A stretch of 64,000 nucleotides of DNA from Caenimonas sp. SL110 (GTDB lineage: Bacteria; Pseudomonadota; Gammaproteobacteria; Burkholderiales; Burkholderiaceae_C). The stretch spans positions 62,001-126,000 of the forward strand of contig NZ_JANU01000039.1 of the NCBI RefSeq assembly GCF_001044395.1, read 5' to 3'. Position 1 is the first letter of the stretch, and each line of letters begins with the position of its first letter. Shown here piece after piece: positions 36,956-47,563 of this stretch. The translations under genes were made by a program, and so were the position numbers. The notes beneath the pieces were generated by a model. The model saw nothing but the letters and a program-made list of their open reading frames with translations. It did no database searches and was not told the origin of the DNA.

Positions 36956-38182
36956 TCAGGTCCCCAGCAACTCCCCAACCGGCTTCAGATCATCCACCCG
37001 GTCACACACCGCCTTGATCACCATCATGATCGGGATGCCCAGCAGCAGGCCCCACACGCCCCACAACCATCCCCACGCCAGCACGCCGACGAACACTGCG
37101 ACCGCGTTCATCTTGCTGGCCTTGCTGGTCACCCACGGCACGATGAGATAGCCCTCGATGGTGTTGATGAACAGGGACGCGCCTGCAACCGCCAGCGCCA
37201 TGTTGACCGAGCCGAACTGCAAAAATGCCACCAGCGCCGCCCCGCCCGTCACGACAAACGAACCGATGTACGGAATCAGGTTGAGCACGGCGGCAGCAAA
37301 CCCCCAGACCGCTGCATGCTGCAAACCGAGCGCCCAGAACGCCAGCCCGGTCGCGACACCCACCACCACACTGGCGAGCACCTGGACCAGCAGGTAGCGC
37401 TGCATCTGCTGCGTGATTTCGTCCAGCGCCTGCACGGTGATCTTCTTGTTTGCCAGCGTAGGACCGGTGATCTTGACCAGCTTTCGTCGGAACATGTCGC
37501 CGGACATCAGCAGGAAGTAAGTGAGAAAGGTGACGACGACCACCTGCCCGATGAGACTGGCAAGGCCCAGCGTCCCGCTCCAGAGATGCTCGCGGATATC
37601 GAAGCGGGGCTTTTCGATCACGACGCGCGTCGCACCGCCGGTGGACGCCGGCGCGCCGCCGGCCTCGGCAGCGGCCTGCTCCAGTTGCGCAGCCGCCTTT
37701 TGCACCGTGACGATGGTGTCGGTTTTGGTGCTGCGCGAGCGCAGTGAATCACGCAGCTTGCGCGCCGCATCCGGCAGCGACTGAACCAGCTCATTGGCGT
37801 CGTCGCTGAAGGCGTACATCGACGCACCCGTTCCGCCCAGGATGCCGAGAATGAGAACCGCCGCGCTGATGGCACGCGGGATATGCATCTTCTGGAGCCA
37901 GTCCACAACAGGTGACAGCGCATAGCTGAACATGAGCCCGACCATCACCGGAATGAAGAATGCCGACGCCCACTTCAATGCGGCCAGCACCGCGAGCACA
38001 GTGAGCACAACCAGCATCGTGCTGCGCACGCTCTGCGGAACATGCAGCAGCACATGCGACGGGTCCTGGGGGTCATGCATCACCGAGGCCTCGATCGGGG
38101 CGCTTTCGGGTGCAGGCGACGCAGATGGTGCCGGTGGGGGAGTGTTTGAGGAATCAGTCGCCGGATTGGTCACATCTGCCAT
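36956..38182 (-). CDS. AI-2E family transporter (UPF0118)
   Basis: 408-residue inner-membrane protein of the PerM/TqsA/YdiK superfamily. A Pro/Ala/Ser-rich cytoplasmic N-terminus of about 55 residues is followed by roughly seven or eight membrane segments, with a cytoplasmic loop between segments 3 and 4 (about residues 145-200) and the typical NLIPYIGSFV late motif. The substrate cannot be assigned; members range from autoinducer-2 exporters to ion antiporters. AAGGG precedes the ATG. It is followed by the convergent ppc and preceded by the response regulator gene, 23 bp away. Confidence 0.88.
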   Translation of the reverse strand: MADVTNPATDSSNTPPPAPSASPAPESAPIEASVMHDPQDPSHVLLHVPQSVRSTMLVVLTVLAVLAALKWASAFFIPVMVGLMFSYALSPVVDWLQKMHIPRAISAAVLILGILGGTGASMYAFSDDANELVQSLPDAARKLRDSLRSRSTKTDTIVTVQKAAAQLEQAAAEAGGAPASTGGATRVVIEKPRFDIREHLWSGTLGLASLIGQVVVVTFLTYFLLMSGDMFRRKLVKITGPTLANKKITVQALDEITQQMQRYLLVQVLASVVVGVATGLAFWALGLQHAAVWGFAAAVLNLIPYIGSFVVTGGAALVAFLQFGSVNMALAVAGASLFINTIEGYLIVPWVTSKASKMNAVAVFVGVLAWGWLWGVWGLLLGIPIMMVIKAVCDRVDDLKPVGELLGT

Positions 38183-38205
38183 GCTTGCCCTTGAAAAAAC
38201 TTCTT

Positions 38206-38946
38206 CTACCAGGCTGCCAACGCCTCACGAACCGCACTGAGCTGGCGGCGCGAAACGGCCAGCAGCTCATCAATGCCGTTGAGCCGCACGGCCCACCCTT
38301 CGCCCTCTTCGGCGTCGTAGTGCTTCTCCAGTGCGCGCATCGCATGCCGGGCAACCAGCGCATTGCGATGCACCCGCAGGAACTGTGCGGCGTGCCGGTC
38401 CTCCAGCTCGCTGAGGGCAGCATCCAGAATATAGCTGCGCGACGCGGTGCGTACGGTGATGTACTTGAGTTCGGCCTTGAAATACAACACTTCCGTCAAT
38501 GGCACGCGCTCCGTGCGCCCGCGGTCCTGGATGAGCAGGACGTCGGCCTGCGCGCCTGCCGGCAACCCGCGCGCATGCACTTGCCGCTCGACCTTTTGCA
38601 GCGCTGCCTGCAGGCGTTCGAGCCGCACCGGCTTGGTGAGGTAGTCAACCGCCTCCAGCTCGAACGCCGAGACCGCATGTTCGGCGTGCGCCGTCACGAA
38701 CACGACGGCCGGCGCATCGAGCCCGTCACGCAGCGCCCGCGCCAGTGCAAGCCCATCGGCCCCCGGCATGTGAATGTCCAGCAGCACCGCGTCGAACCGG
38801 TGGCGGCGCAGCATGTCCATGGCCTGAACGGCATTGGCCGCTTCGGCGCCCACCACGGCGGCCGGTGCAGTGCAACCGGCCAGCACGGTTCTAAGCCTTG
38901 ACCGGGCCAGCGGCTCGTCATCCACCACCAGGACATGAAGCGTCAT
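38206..38946 (-). CDS. LytTR-type response regulator, AlgR-like
   Basis: 246 residues. A receiver domain at the N-terminus (acidic pocket VVDDEP, phosphorylation site Asp57 in LLDIHMPG, switch Lys in LTKPVRLERL) is followed by a LytTR DNA-binding domain (about residues 140-246, ending FLRVHRNALVARHA and WAVRLNG). The start overlaps the stop of the histidine kinase gene (ATGA), so the pair is coupled. Position next to algZ-like kinase and argH matches Pseudomonas algR. Its targets here are unknown. Confidence 0.92.
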   Translation of the reverse strand: MTLHVLVVDDEPLARSRLRTVLAGCTAPAAVVGAEAANAVQAMDMLRRHRFDAVLLDIHMPGADGLALARALRDGLDAPAVVFVTAHAEHAVSAFELEAVDYLTKPVRLERLQAALQKVERQVHARGLPAGAQADVLLIQDRGRTERVPLTEVLYFKAELKYITVRTASRSYILDAALSELEDRHAAQFLRVHRNALVARHAMRALEKHYDAEEGEGWAVRLNGIDELLAVSRRQLSAVREALAAW

Positions 38947-39980
38947 GCGGGCACCTCCACGCGCACCTGATAAAGGCCGTCCTTGAACACCGCCTGGAAC
39001 TGCCCCTGCACATCGTGCAGCAACTGCAGGCGATCGCGCACGTTGTCCTGTGCGACACCGTTGCCGCGCTTGCCCTGGCCCCCAGGGGCCGTGTTGGTGA
39101 CCTTGATGACGACCACGCTGCCACGCTTTTGCGTGCTCACTTTCACCTGCGCGCCTTCTGCGCTGGGCTCGACGCCATGCTTGACCGCGTTCTCCACGAG
39201 CGGTTGCAGCATGAGTGCGGGCACGCGCGCACTACCGGCGGCGGGGTCGAGCTGCCACTCGACCTGCAGGCGATCGCCGAAACGAACCTGTTCGATATCG
39301 AGATACCTGCGCGCCAATGCGACTTCTTCTGCGAGCGTGACCGATTCGCCCTGCTCCATCAATGCGTGCCGGAACAATTCGCTCAGGTCTTCGAGCACGG
39401 CCTCGGCGCGTGCCGGGTCTTCGCGGACCAGCGCAATGGCGCTGTTGAGTGTGTTGAACAGAAAGTGCGGCCGGATGCGCGCCTGCAGTTCCGACAGACG
39501 CGCTGCGGTGTCGGCTGGCATGCGGGCACGCGCGCGCAACACCAGGGCCGATACCAGCGCTGCTGCGAGCACCATGCCAGTCAGCGACGAAGCAATCCAC
39601 GGCAAGCTCGGACTGATGCCGGCCACCGCCAGCACCGCGCAACCGCCCAACCCGGCGAGCCCACCGAGCAGCACACCAAAGACTTTCTGTTTCGGGCGGG
39701 ACATCCGCGACAGGAACTTCTTCAGGCTGCAGGCGACCAGCAACCAGCCCAGCGTGGCTGGCAGCGCTGCGCCACTGAGGATGGAGACACGCACCAGCCA
39801 GTCGAAAGGAGTGGCCGCGCCAAACATCGCGCCCACTGCCATGACGGTTTCGACAAAAAGCACGGCCCGCAGGATCACGCCCAGATGGCACGCGTCGAAG
39901 ACCAGCGCCGGCGATGCGCTGGTCGCGGACGGTGCCGCAGGGGGCCCGTCCTGGAAGGCCGATAATATTTGGGATTCCAT
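38943..39980 (-). CDS. LytS/AlgZ-type sensor histidine kinase
   Basis: 345 residues. Four membrane segments (about 34-56, 65-84, 101-121, 127-149) lead to a His_kinase domain whose phospho-acceptor is His172 in [10 protein letters not shown], followed by an ATPase domain with [10 protein letters not shown] (N box) and [12 protein letters not shown] (G box region). No large periplasmic sensor domain is present. The ATG at 39980 is chosen; the frame continues upstream into the argH start without similarity. Divergent from argH, 46 bp apart, as in the argH-algZ-algR arrangement of gammaproteobacteria. Confidence 0.9.
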   Translation of the reverse strand: MESQILSAFQDGPPAAPSATSASPALVFDACHLGVILRAVLFVETVMAVGAMFGAATPFDWLVRVSILSGAALPATLGWLLVACSLKKFLSRMSRPKQKVFGVLLGGLAGLGGCAVLAVAGISPSLPWIASSLTGMVLAAALVSALVLRARARMPADTAARLSELQARIRPHFLFNTLNSAIALVREDPARAEAVLEDLSELFRHALMEQGESVTLAEEVALARRYLDIEQVRFGDRLQVEWQLDPAAGSARVPALMLQPLVENAVKHGVEPSAEGAQVKVSTQKRGSVVVIKVTNTAPGGQGKRGNGVAQDNVRDRLQLLHDVQGQFQAVFKDGLYQVRVEVPA

Positions 39981-40026
39981 CAAAGATGCCGCGACGTTCC
40001 GCCGGATTATTGGTGAATCTTCCCTT

Positions 40027-41418
40027 ATGAACCAATTCGACAAAAAATCCGAGGCCTGGTCGGCCCTTTTCTCCGAGCCGATGAGCGACCTCGTCAAGCG
40101 CTATACCGCGAGCGTCTTTTTCGACAAGCGCCTGTGGAAAGCCGACATCGAGGGCTCGCTCGCCCATGCGTCCATGCTCGCGCGCCAGGGCATCATCGGC
40201 GCACAGGACCTGAACGACATCGAGCGCGGCATGGCCCAGATCACCCAGGAAATCGAGGCCGGCCAGTTCGACTGGAAGCTCGACCTGGAGGACGTGCACC
40301 TCAACATCGAGGCACGCCTGACGCAACTGGTGGGTGACGCGGGCAAGCGCCTGCACACCGGGCGCAGCCGCAACGACCAGGTCGCCACCGATGTGCGACT
40401 GTGGCTGCGCGGCGAGATCGACCTGATCTCTGCGCTGCTGGGCGATGTGCAAAAGGCGCTGGTCGATCTGGCAGAGCGCAATGTCGAAGTCATCATGCCG
40501 GGCTTCACGCACCTGCAGGTCGCGCAGCCGGTGAGCTTCGGTCACCACATGCTGGCCTATGTGGAGATGTTCGAGCGGGACCAGGACCGCATCGCCGATG
40601 TGCGCAAGCGCGTCAATCGCCTGCCGCTGGGCGCTGCGGCGCTGGCCGGCACCAGCTATCCGCTGGACCGGGAGTCGGTCGCCAGGGCGCTTGAAATGGA
40701 CGGTGTGTGCCAGAACTCGCTGGATGCGGTGAGCGACCGGGACTTCGCCATCGAGTTCACCGCTGCTGCGTCCATTGCCATGGTGCATATCAGCCGGCTG
40801 TCTGAGGAGCTGGTGCTGTGGACCAGCCAGAACTTCAGCTTCATCAAGATCGCCGACCGCTTCACCACCGGCTCGTCGATCATGCCGCAGAAGAAAAATC
40901 CCGATGTACCGGAACTCGCGCGCGGCAAGACCGGGCGGGTGGTCGGTCACCTCATGGGCCTCATCACGCTGATGAAGGGCCAGCCGCTGGCCTACAACAA
41001 GGACAACCAGGAAGACAAGGAGCCGCTCTTTGACACGGCTGACACCTTGAAGGACACGCTGCGCATCTTCGCGGAGATGATTGGCGGGATCACCGTGCAG
41101 GCAGAGGCGATGGAAAAGGCAGCGCTGCGCGGCTATGCCACTGCGACGGACCTGGCCGACTACCTGGTCAAGAAGGGCCTGCCGTTTCGCGACGCGCATG
41201 AAATCGTCGCGCATGCGGTGAAGGCAGCGACATCGCACAACTGCGATCTGTCGGAGCTTCCGCTCACGGTGCTGCAGGGCTTTCATCCGAAGATCGACAA
41301 AGACGTTTATGACGTGCTGTCGCTGCGCGGCTCGTTGAATGCACGCGATATCCTGGGAGGGACCGCGCCTGCGCAAGTGCGGGCACAGATCGCGCGGCAT
41401 CGCGCGCGACTCGCTTAG
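40027..41418 (+). CDS. argH: Argininosuccinate lyase
   Basis: Last enzyme of arginine synthesis, splitting argininosuccinate into arginine and fumarate. 463 residues with the fumarase/aspartase superfamily signature [12 protein letters not shown] (about residues 282-293) holding the catalytic Ser loop, and [13 protein letters not shown] earlier. ATG at 40027 begins [12 protein letters not shown]; the longer upstream frame overlaps the kinase gene and is not used. GATAAT at 39961-39966 is a possible -10 box about 60 bp upstream, without a clear -35. Confidence 0.97.
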   Translation: MNQFDKKSEAWSALFSEPMSDLVKRYTASVFFDKRLWKADIEGSLAHASMLARQGIIGAQDLNDIERGMAQITQEIEAGQFDWKLDLEDVHLNIEARLTQLVGDAGKRLHTGRSRNDQVATDVRLWLRGEIDLISALLGDVQKALVDLAERNVEVIMPGFTHLQVAQPVSFGHHMLAYVEMFERDQDRIADVRKRVNRLPLGAAALAGTSYPLDRESVARALEMDGVCQNSLDAVSDRDFAIEFTAAASIAMVHISRLSEELVLWTSQNFSFIKIADRFTTGSSIMPQKKNPDVPELARGKTGRVVGHLMGLITLMKGQPLAYNKDNQEDKEPLFDTADTLKDTLRIFAEMIGGITVQAEAMEKAALRGYATATDLADYLVKKGLPFRDAHEIVAHAVKAATSHNCDLSELPLTVLQGFHPKIDKDVYDVLSLRGSLNARDILGGTAPAQVRAQIARHRARLA

Positions 41419-41423
41419 GCAGC

Positions 41424-41575
41424 ACTGCCATTGCGGACCTGATCCGCAATCCATGCATTCAACGGCCGCTGCCGCTTCGCGGTGGATACCGGGTCGAGCC
41501 CGGTATGACATCCAGAGAGGCTGTCATTGCGGACTGAGACCGGAGGGCTCCTGCGAATCCGCCGCAATCCATGTC
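41424..41575. repeat. Long-family palindromic repeats between argH and the alpha-2-macroglobulin gene
   Basis: The 226-bp gap 41419-41644 is mostly repeat. It holds ATTGCGGA-CCTGA-TCCGCAAT (41428-41448), a second palindrome ATACCGGG-TCGAG-CCCGGTAT (41484-41504) with the CGCTTCGCGG linker between, and a degenerate third copy (about 41522-41570). The rest holds only the ribosome binding site of the next gene. Confidence 0.75.
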
Positions 41576-41644
41576 TTCGCGGGCCGTCGCCGCTTCGCTC
41601 CCGCGCACATTTCAGCTACGCTCATCCCTCACTGGAGGGCTAGC

Positions 41645-44600
41645 GTGAGTCGCAAAAAGAACATCCTCTCGGGCGCGGTCCTGGCGCTCGCCCTCGGCTG
41701 CGCCCATGCCGTCACGGTCACCAGTCTCACGCCGCAGGGCGAAGTGAGCAAGGTGCGGCAAGTCGTCGCGAAGTTCGACGAACCCGCCATCACCTTCGGC
41801 GACCCAAAAGCCCCGGTGCCCATCACGCTCAGTTGCAGCGACGCACAAGCCACCAAAGGCACGGCGCGCTGGAACAACGACCGCGAATGGGTGTTCCAGT
41901 TCGAGGACGACCTGCCGCCCGGCGTCACCTGCACGCTACAAACCAAAGCCGGATTCAAGTCCCCGAAAGGCGCTGAACTTCCCAAGGGAAACTGGCGCTT
42001 TTCCACCGGTGGGCCGTTCGTGCAGCAGCTTCGCCCCGGCACCTACCAGCGCATCGACGAAGAGCAGTTCTTTGCGATGCAGCTCAATGGCGACGCCACG
42101 CAGCAGAGCATGAAAGACAACCTCTGGTGCTCGATCGAAGGCTTAGGCGAGCGCGTGCCCGCGAAATTCCTGGAAGGCAAGGAGCGGGCCGACTACCTCA
42201 AGTCGCTGGGCATGGACAAGGCCGCAGAGAAACAGCCGCTGCGTTACTTCGCCTTCGCCTGCAATCGCCGCCTGGCTGCAAACGCGCGGGTGCAGATCGT
42301 GTACGGCAAGGGCGTCGCCACGCCCAGCGGCGTCGCCAACGCCCTCGAGCGCCGATTCGACTACCAGGTGCGCGAACCGTTCGCAGCCAGCTTCAGCTGC
42401 GAGCGGGAAAGCGCCCAGTCGTCCTGCCTGCCGGTCCGACCGATAACGCTGTCGTTCAATGCACCGGTCGCGCGCAAGCTGGCAGAGCAGATCAGGCTGA
42501 AGGGCGCGAAGGATTCACTCAAACCGGCTTTTGAAAACCAGGACAGCGACCCGGAAGCGGTGGTGAACGGCGTCACCTTCAAGCCCATGTTTGCAGAGCG
42601 TGCCGCGTTCACACTCGAACTGCCGCGCGACTTCAAGGATGCATCGGGCCGCGTGCTTCGTAATGCCGACAGCTTTCCGCTCAAGGTCGCCACCGGCGCG
42701 ATGCCACCACTGGCAAAGTTTGCCGCCGCGCCCTTCGGCATCGTCGAGCGTTTCGCCGAACCCGATAGCGGGCCGCTGCTGCCGATCACCGTTCGCAACG
42801 TGGAGACCGCGCTGCGTGCGCAGACCTTCACCCCCGGCAAGATCAGCGACCTGCAGCCCAGGACCGACGCCGACATCATCGCGTGGTTTCGCAAGGTGCA
42901 GCAGTACGACGAGTTCAGGGTCAAGCGCTCGGTCGCTGTGCGCGATATCAAGGGCCCGCTTCCCAAGGTCGTCGACAAGGACGACAGTGAGTGGATCCAG
43001 TCCCGCATGGTCTCGCTGTTGGCGGGGCAGAGCGCGGCGAAAACGATGGACATGCCCAAGGCGGCTGAGGGCGACCCCCGGCCGTTTGAAGTGGTCGGTA
43101 TTCCGCTATCGCCCGGCTTCCACGTCGTCGAGATTGCTTCGCAGCGCCTGGGCACATCCCTGCTCGATGAGCGTCACGGCGCGACTCGCACGATGTACGT
43201 GCGCAGCTCTGCGCTGGTCACCAACCTGGCCGTGCACTTCAAGCTGGGACGCGAGAACGCGATCGCCTGGGTCACCACGCTGGACAAGGGCCAGGTCGTC
43301 ACCAATGCGCGCGTTCGCGTCTCGGACTGCCAGGGCAAGGAACTCGCAACCGCAGTCACCGATGCCCGAGGCATTGCGCAGTTCAAGGACCTGTCGCCCC
43401 AGCCACCGCGTTGCAGCGAAGACGACAACATGCGCGAAGCCTACTTCGTCAGTGCACGGGCCAGCGATGCCAAAGGTGGTGAAGACCTCGCCTTCACATG
43501 GAGCGACTGGCAGCGCGGCATCGAGCCGTGGCGTTTCAACGTTCCCACGAGCCGCGAGTCGCGTCCCGATGAGCGCATGCACACCATCTTCGATCGCACC
43601 CTGCTTCGCGCGGGCGAGACCGTGTCGATGAAGCACCTCGCGCGCACCGAGACACGCACGGGCTTCGGCGTGCCCGCCGCCCTTCCCGCTCAGATGGTGG
43701 TGACGCACGTCGGCAGCGGCCAGCAATTCACGCAGGCGCTCAACTGGCGCAAGACGGCAACGGGCGGCCAGAGCGCAGAAAGCGAATTCAAGATTCCGCC
43801 TGCGGCCAGGCTCGGCATGTACAGCGTGCAACTCACCCATGAGGGCGGTCGCGCCACCGATTCAGGCGAGTTCCGTGTCGAGGAATTCAGGCTGCCGGTG
43901 CTCGAGGGCCGGGTGGTGCCGACCGATCGCAAGTCACTCGTCAACGTCAAGTCCGTGCCCAGCGAGGTGCAGGTCAACTACGTCTCTGGTGGAGGCGCTG
44001 CGAACCTGCCGGTACGGGTCACGGCGCAGGTGCGTCGCAAGGGCCTTGCGTTTCGCGACTATGACGAGTTCAGCTTCCAGCCGCCGCGTCAACGTGCCGA
44101 CGCAGCAAAGAGTGGCGAAGACGACGCCGCCACCGACGCGCGAATCATTGCAGACAAGCTGCCGCTCACGCTCGATCGCAATGGCGCAGGCAAGCTGACG
44201 ATCGCGGAAGTACCGCCATCGAAGCAGCCGCAGGACTTGCTGCTGGAAGCGAGCTACGCCGACCCGAACGGCGAAGTGCAAACCCTGCGTAGTGTGTCCA
44301 CCTTGTGGCCCGCCGCCGTCGTCGCCGGCCTGAAGACCGAAGGCTGGGTGTCGGCCCGGCAGAAGATCGGATTCCAGGCACTGGCCCTCGGTCTCGACGG
44401 CAAGCCCGCCGCGGGTGTCCCGCTCGAAGTTCATGCGACCGCTCGCATCGTCACGACCAGCCGCAAGCGCATGGTCGGCGGCTTCTATACCTACGACAAC
44501 AAGACGGAGACCCGGGACCTGGGCAAGGTGTGCAGCGGCAAGAGCGATTCGCGCGGCCTGCTGCTGTGCGAGACCAGGCTCGCCGAAGCAGGCGAGGTGG

Positions 44601-47563
44601 AACTCGTCGTCACGGCGACCGATCCTCAGGGCAACAGCATCCAGGCGGCGAGTTCGGTATGGGTAACCCGCCAGGGCGAACTGTGGTTCGGTGGCGAAGA
44701 CCATGACCGCATCGACCTGTTGCCGGAGAAGAAGGCTTATCAGGCAGGAGAGACCGCGAAGTTCCAGGTTCGCATGCCGTTCCGGTTTGCAACTGCATTG
44801 GTGAGCGTGGAGCGTGAAGGCATCGTCGATACCCGCGTGGTGCAACTCGACGGACAGGACCCGACCATCAGCTTGCAGGTCAAGGAGAGCTGGGGCCCGA
44901 ACGTCTATGTGAGCGTGCTGGCGCTCCGGGGGCGTCTGCGTGAGGTGCCGTGGTACAGCTTCTTCACCTGGGGCTTCAAGGCACCTCGCGAATGGTGGAC
45001 CGCGTTCTGGTACGAGGGCCGCGAGTATGTCGCGCCCACCGCGTTGGTCGACCTGAGCAAGCCCGCGTTCAGGCTGGGCCTGGCCGAGATTCGCGTCGGC
45101 AGCAAGGCGCACGAACTGGCCGTGAGCGTGAAGGCAGACAAGGAAAGCTTTCCGGTTCGCGGACAGGCACGCATCACCATCAGCGCGAAGCTGCCCGATG
45201 GCAAGCCTGCTGCGAATGCCGAAGTTGCGCTGGCCGCCGTCGATCAGGCCTTGCTCGAACTCATGCCCAACAACAGCTGGAACCTGTTGGAGGCGATGCT
45301 GCAACGGCGATCGTGGGGCGTGGAGACGTCGACCGCGCACATGGAGATCATCGGCAGGCGGCACTACGGTCGCAAGGCGGTGCCGGCAGGTGGCGGCGGC
45401 GGCAAGAGTCCTACGCGCGAACTGCTGGAAACCCTGCTGCTGTGGAACCCGCGTGTCGTGCTCGATGCGAACGGCCAGGCCGTGGTGACCGTGCCGCTGA
45501 ACGACGCACTGACTTCATTCCGTATCGTTGCAGTCGCAGATGCAGGCACGGGGCTGTTCGGCACCGGACAGGCCACCATTCGCGCGACGCAAGACCTGCA
45601 GATCATCAGCGGCCTGCCACCGCTGGTGCGCGAAGACGACCAGTTCCGCGCGCAATTCACCTTGCGCAACACAACCGCCAAACCGATGAAGGTCGAAGTC
45701 ACGCCGCGCGCCACGCTGATGACGATGCAGCCGCAGACGGTGGACATTCCTGCAGGCGAAGCCCGCGAGCTTGCATGGACAGTGACCGCACCCGCGCAAC
45801 TCGGCCAGACGCGCGCCGAGGCCTTGCTCTGGGAGATCGAAGCCAAGGATGCCAACACCGGCGCGCGCGATGCCCTCAAGGCGCGGCAGCGCATCGTGCC
45901 AGCGGTGCCGCTCACCGTGCAGCAGGCCACGCTGGTGCAGGTCGAAGGGCCGTACACGCTGGAGGTGGCACCGCCCGCCGACTCGCTTCCCGTCGGCGGA
46001 CCCCGGCGAGGGGGATTGCGCCTGGCCATGCAACCCAGGCTGGCCGAAGGTCTGCCGGCTGTGCGCGACTGGTTCGCGGCCTATCCGTTCGCGTGCCTGG
46101 AGCAAAAGACCAGCAAGGCCGTGGGCCTGCGCGATGCCAGGCTGTGGCAGACCGTCGTGGCGCAACTGCCGACCTACCTCGATAGCGACGGCCTTGCCAG
46201 CTACTTTCCGCCGCGTGACGGCGAGGCGAATCGCGGAAGCGACACGCTGACTGCCTACATCCTGGCCGCGACGCATGAAGCGGCATCAGTCAATCCGGCC
46301 TTCGCGCTGCCAGACGATGCACGCGCGCCGATGGAACGCGGCCTCATCGCTTTCGTCGAAGGCAAGATCCAGCGCGAGTTCTGGAGCCCGCGCAAGGACC
46401 TGGATGTTCGCAAGCTCGCAGCGCTGGAAGCGCTGTCGCGTTACGGCAAGGCTAACGGTCGCATGACGACCAGCATCACCATCGCGCCCAACCAGTGGCC
46501 GGCACATGCGGTCATCGACTGGTTCAACATCCTCAAGCGTGTGGCCGATGTACCGCAGCGTGACCAGCGTCTGGCCGAAGCGACGCAAGTGCTGAAGTCG
46601 CGCCTGTCGTACCAGGGCACCAAGCTCGTGTTCAGCACCGAGCGCGACGACTACTGGTGGTGGCTGATGGCCAATGGCGATGTCAACACCGCGCGTCTCA
46701 TGCTCGCCGTGATGGACGACGCGGCGTGGAAGGACGACATGGGCCGCCTGGCCAACGGCTTCATCGCGAGGCAGCAGCGCGGCGCGTGGCTGACGACAAC
46801 AGCCAATCTGTGGGGCGGTCTCGCGCTTGAGAAGTTCTCTGCGAAGTTCGAAGCCACGCCGGTGGCGGGCACCACACGCGCAGCGCTTGGCGCAAACCAG
46901 GCTAGCGTGGACTGGAGCAAGGTCGAGCGCGTGAAGGCGACCGATGCTGCGGGCCTTGCGCACCAGACGAGCTCGTTTGGTGCGCCCGCATCACCGGGCA
47001 ACCTGCGCGGCAACACGATGTTCCTGCCCTGGGGCAAGGACAAGGAGACGCTCACCGTCACGCAGCAGGGCACGGGCAAGCCGTGGCTCACGCTGCAGTC
47101 GGTGGCAGCCATCGACCTGAAGGCACCGTTCAGCGCCGGCTACCAGCTCACGCGCGCCGTCACTCCTGTCGAGCAGGCGGTGCCAGGCAAATACTCGCGC
47201 GGTGACGTGGTTCGTGTGTCGATCACGATCAATGCATCAGCCGACATGACGTGGGTTGTCGTGACGGACCCGGTGCCGGGTGGCGCGTCGATCCTGGGCA
47301 GCGGCCTCGGGCGTGATTCGCAGATTGCGACCCAGGGCGAAAAGCGTTCGGGCTGGGCAAATCCCGCTTTCGAGGAACGCAGCTTCGAGGCCTTTCGCAG
47401 CTACTACGAATTCGTGCCCAAGGGCGTATTGAAGATCGAGTACACGGTGCGGCTGAACAACGTCGGCGACTTCGCGCTCCCTCCCAGCCGGGTGGAAGCG
47501 ATGTATGCGCCGGAGATGTTTGGCGAGACACCGAATGCGCGCGTCAAGGTGGAAGCCCGATGA
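41645..47563 (+). CDS. Bacterial alpha-2-macroglobulin (YfhM type)
   Basis: Large periplasmic protease-trapping protein. 1,972 residues. A signal peptide (MSRKKNILSG then AVLALALGCAHA) starts at GTG 41645, with GGAGG about seven bases upstream. MG-type beta domains follow, then the thioester motif CLEQ with Cys1484 in YPFACLEQ, so the trap is expected to be active. The signal peptide ends in C-A-H-A: the Cys at about residue 19 is not followed by a clean lipobox, so lipid anchoring is doubtful. It overlaps the start of pbpC by four bases (ATGA); the same pair in E. coli is thought to protect and repair the cell wall after attack. Confidence 0.93.
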   Translation: MSRKKNILSGAVLALALGCAHAVTVTSLTPQGEVSKVRQVVAKFDEPAITFGDPKAPVPITLSCSDAQATKGTARWNNDREWVFQFEDDLPPGVTCTLQTKAGFKSPKGAELPKGNWRFSTGGPFVQQLRPGTYQRIDEEQFFAMQLNGDATQQSMKDNLWCSIEGLGERVPAKFLEGKERADYLKSLGMDKAAEKQPLRYFAFACNRRLAANARVQIVYGKGVATPSGVANALERRFDYQVREPFAASFSCERESAQSSCLPVRPITLSFNAPVARKLAEQIRLKGAKDSLKPAFENQDSDPEAVVNGVTFKPMFAERAAFTLELPRDFKDASGRVLRNADSFPLKVATGAMPPLAKFAAAPFGIVERFAEPDSGPLLPITVRNVETALRAQTFTPGKISDLQPRTDADIIAWFRKVQQYDEFRVKRSVAVRDIKGPLPKVVDKDDSEWIQSRMVSLLAGQSAAKTMDMPKAAEGDPRPFEVVGIPLSPGFHVVEIASQRLGTSLLDERHGATRTMYVRSSALVTNLAVHFKLGRENAIAWVTTLDKGQVVTNARVRVSDCQGKELATAVTDARGIAQFKDLSPQPPRCSEDDNMREAYFVSARASDAKGGEDLAFTWSDWQRGIEPWRFNVPTSRESRPDERMHTIFDRTLLRAGETVSMKHLARTETRTGFGVPAALPAQMVVTHVGSGQQFTQALNWRKTATGGQSAESEFKIPPAARLGMYSVQLTHEGGRATDSGEFRVEEFRLPVLEGRVVPTDRKSLVNVKSVPSEVQVNYVSGGGAANLPVRVTAQVRRKGLAFRDYDEFSFQPPRQRADAAKSGEDDAATDARIIADKLPLTLDRNGAGKLTIAEVPPSKQPQDLLLEASYADPNGEVQTLRSVSTLWPAAVVAGLKTEGWVSARQKIGFQALALGLDGKPAAGVPLEVHATARIVTTSRKRMVGGFYTYDNKTETRDLGKVCSGKSDSRGLLLCETRLAEAGEVELVVTATDPQGNSIQAASSVWVTRQGELWFGGEDHDRIDLLPEKKAYQAGETAKFQVRMPFRFATALVSVEREGIVDTRVVQLDGQDPTISLQVKESWGPNVYVSVLALRGRLREVPWYSFFTWGFKAPREWWTAFWYEGREYVAPTALVDLSKPAFRLGLAEIRVGSKAHELAVSVKADKESFPVRGQARITISAKLPDGKPAANAEVALAAVDQALLELMPNNSWNLLEAMLQRRSWGVETSTAHMEIIGRRHYGRKAVPAGGGGGKSPTRELLETLLLWNPRVVLDANGQAVVTVPLNDALTSFRIVAVADAGTGLFGTGQATIRATQDLQIISGLPPLVREDDQFRAQFTLRNTTAKPMKVEVTPRATLMTMQPQTVDIPAGEARELAWTVTAPAQLGQTRAEALLWEIEAKDANTGARDALKARQRIVPAVPLTVQQATLVQVEGPYTLEVAPPADSLPVGGPRRGGLRLAMQPRLAEGLPAVRDWFAAYPFACLEQKTSKAVGLRDARLWQTVVAQLPTYLDSDGLASYFPPRDGEANRGSDTLTAYILAATHEAASVNPAFALPDDARAPMERGLIAFVEGKIQREFWSPRKDLDVRKLAALEALSRYGKANGRMTTSITIAPNQWPAHAVIDWFNILKRVADVPQRDQRLAEATQVLKSRLSYQGTKLVFSTERDDYWWWLMANGDVNTARLMLAVMDDAAWKDDMGRLANGFIARQQRGAWLTTTANLWGGLALEKFSAKFEATPVAGTTRAALGANQASVDWSKVERVKATDAAGLAHQTSSFGAPASPGNLRGNTMFLPWGKDKETLTVTQQGTGKPWLTLQSVAAIDLKAPFSAGYQLTRAVTPVEQAVPGKYSRGDVVRVSITINASADMTWVVVTDPVPGGASILGSGLGRDSQIATQGEKRSGWANPAFEERSFEAFRSYYEFVPKGVLKIEYTVRLNNVGDFALPPSRVEAMYAPEMFGETPNARVKVEAR

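Noticed and set aside
39232-41511. Minus-strand open frame of 759 codons across argH and the kinase gene
   Set aside because: It runs through two real genes in the wrong frame; argH and the kinase explain the sequence fully.
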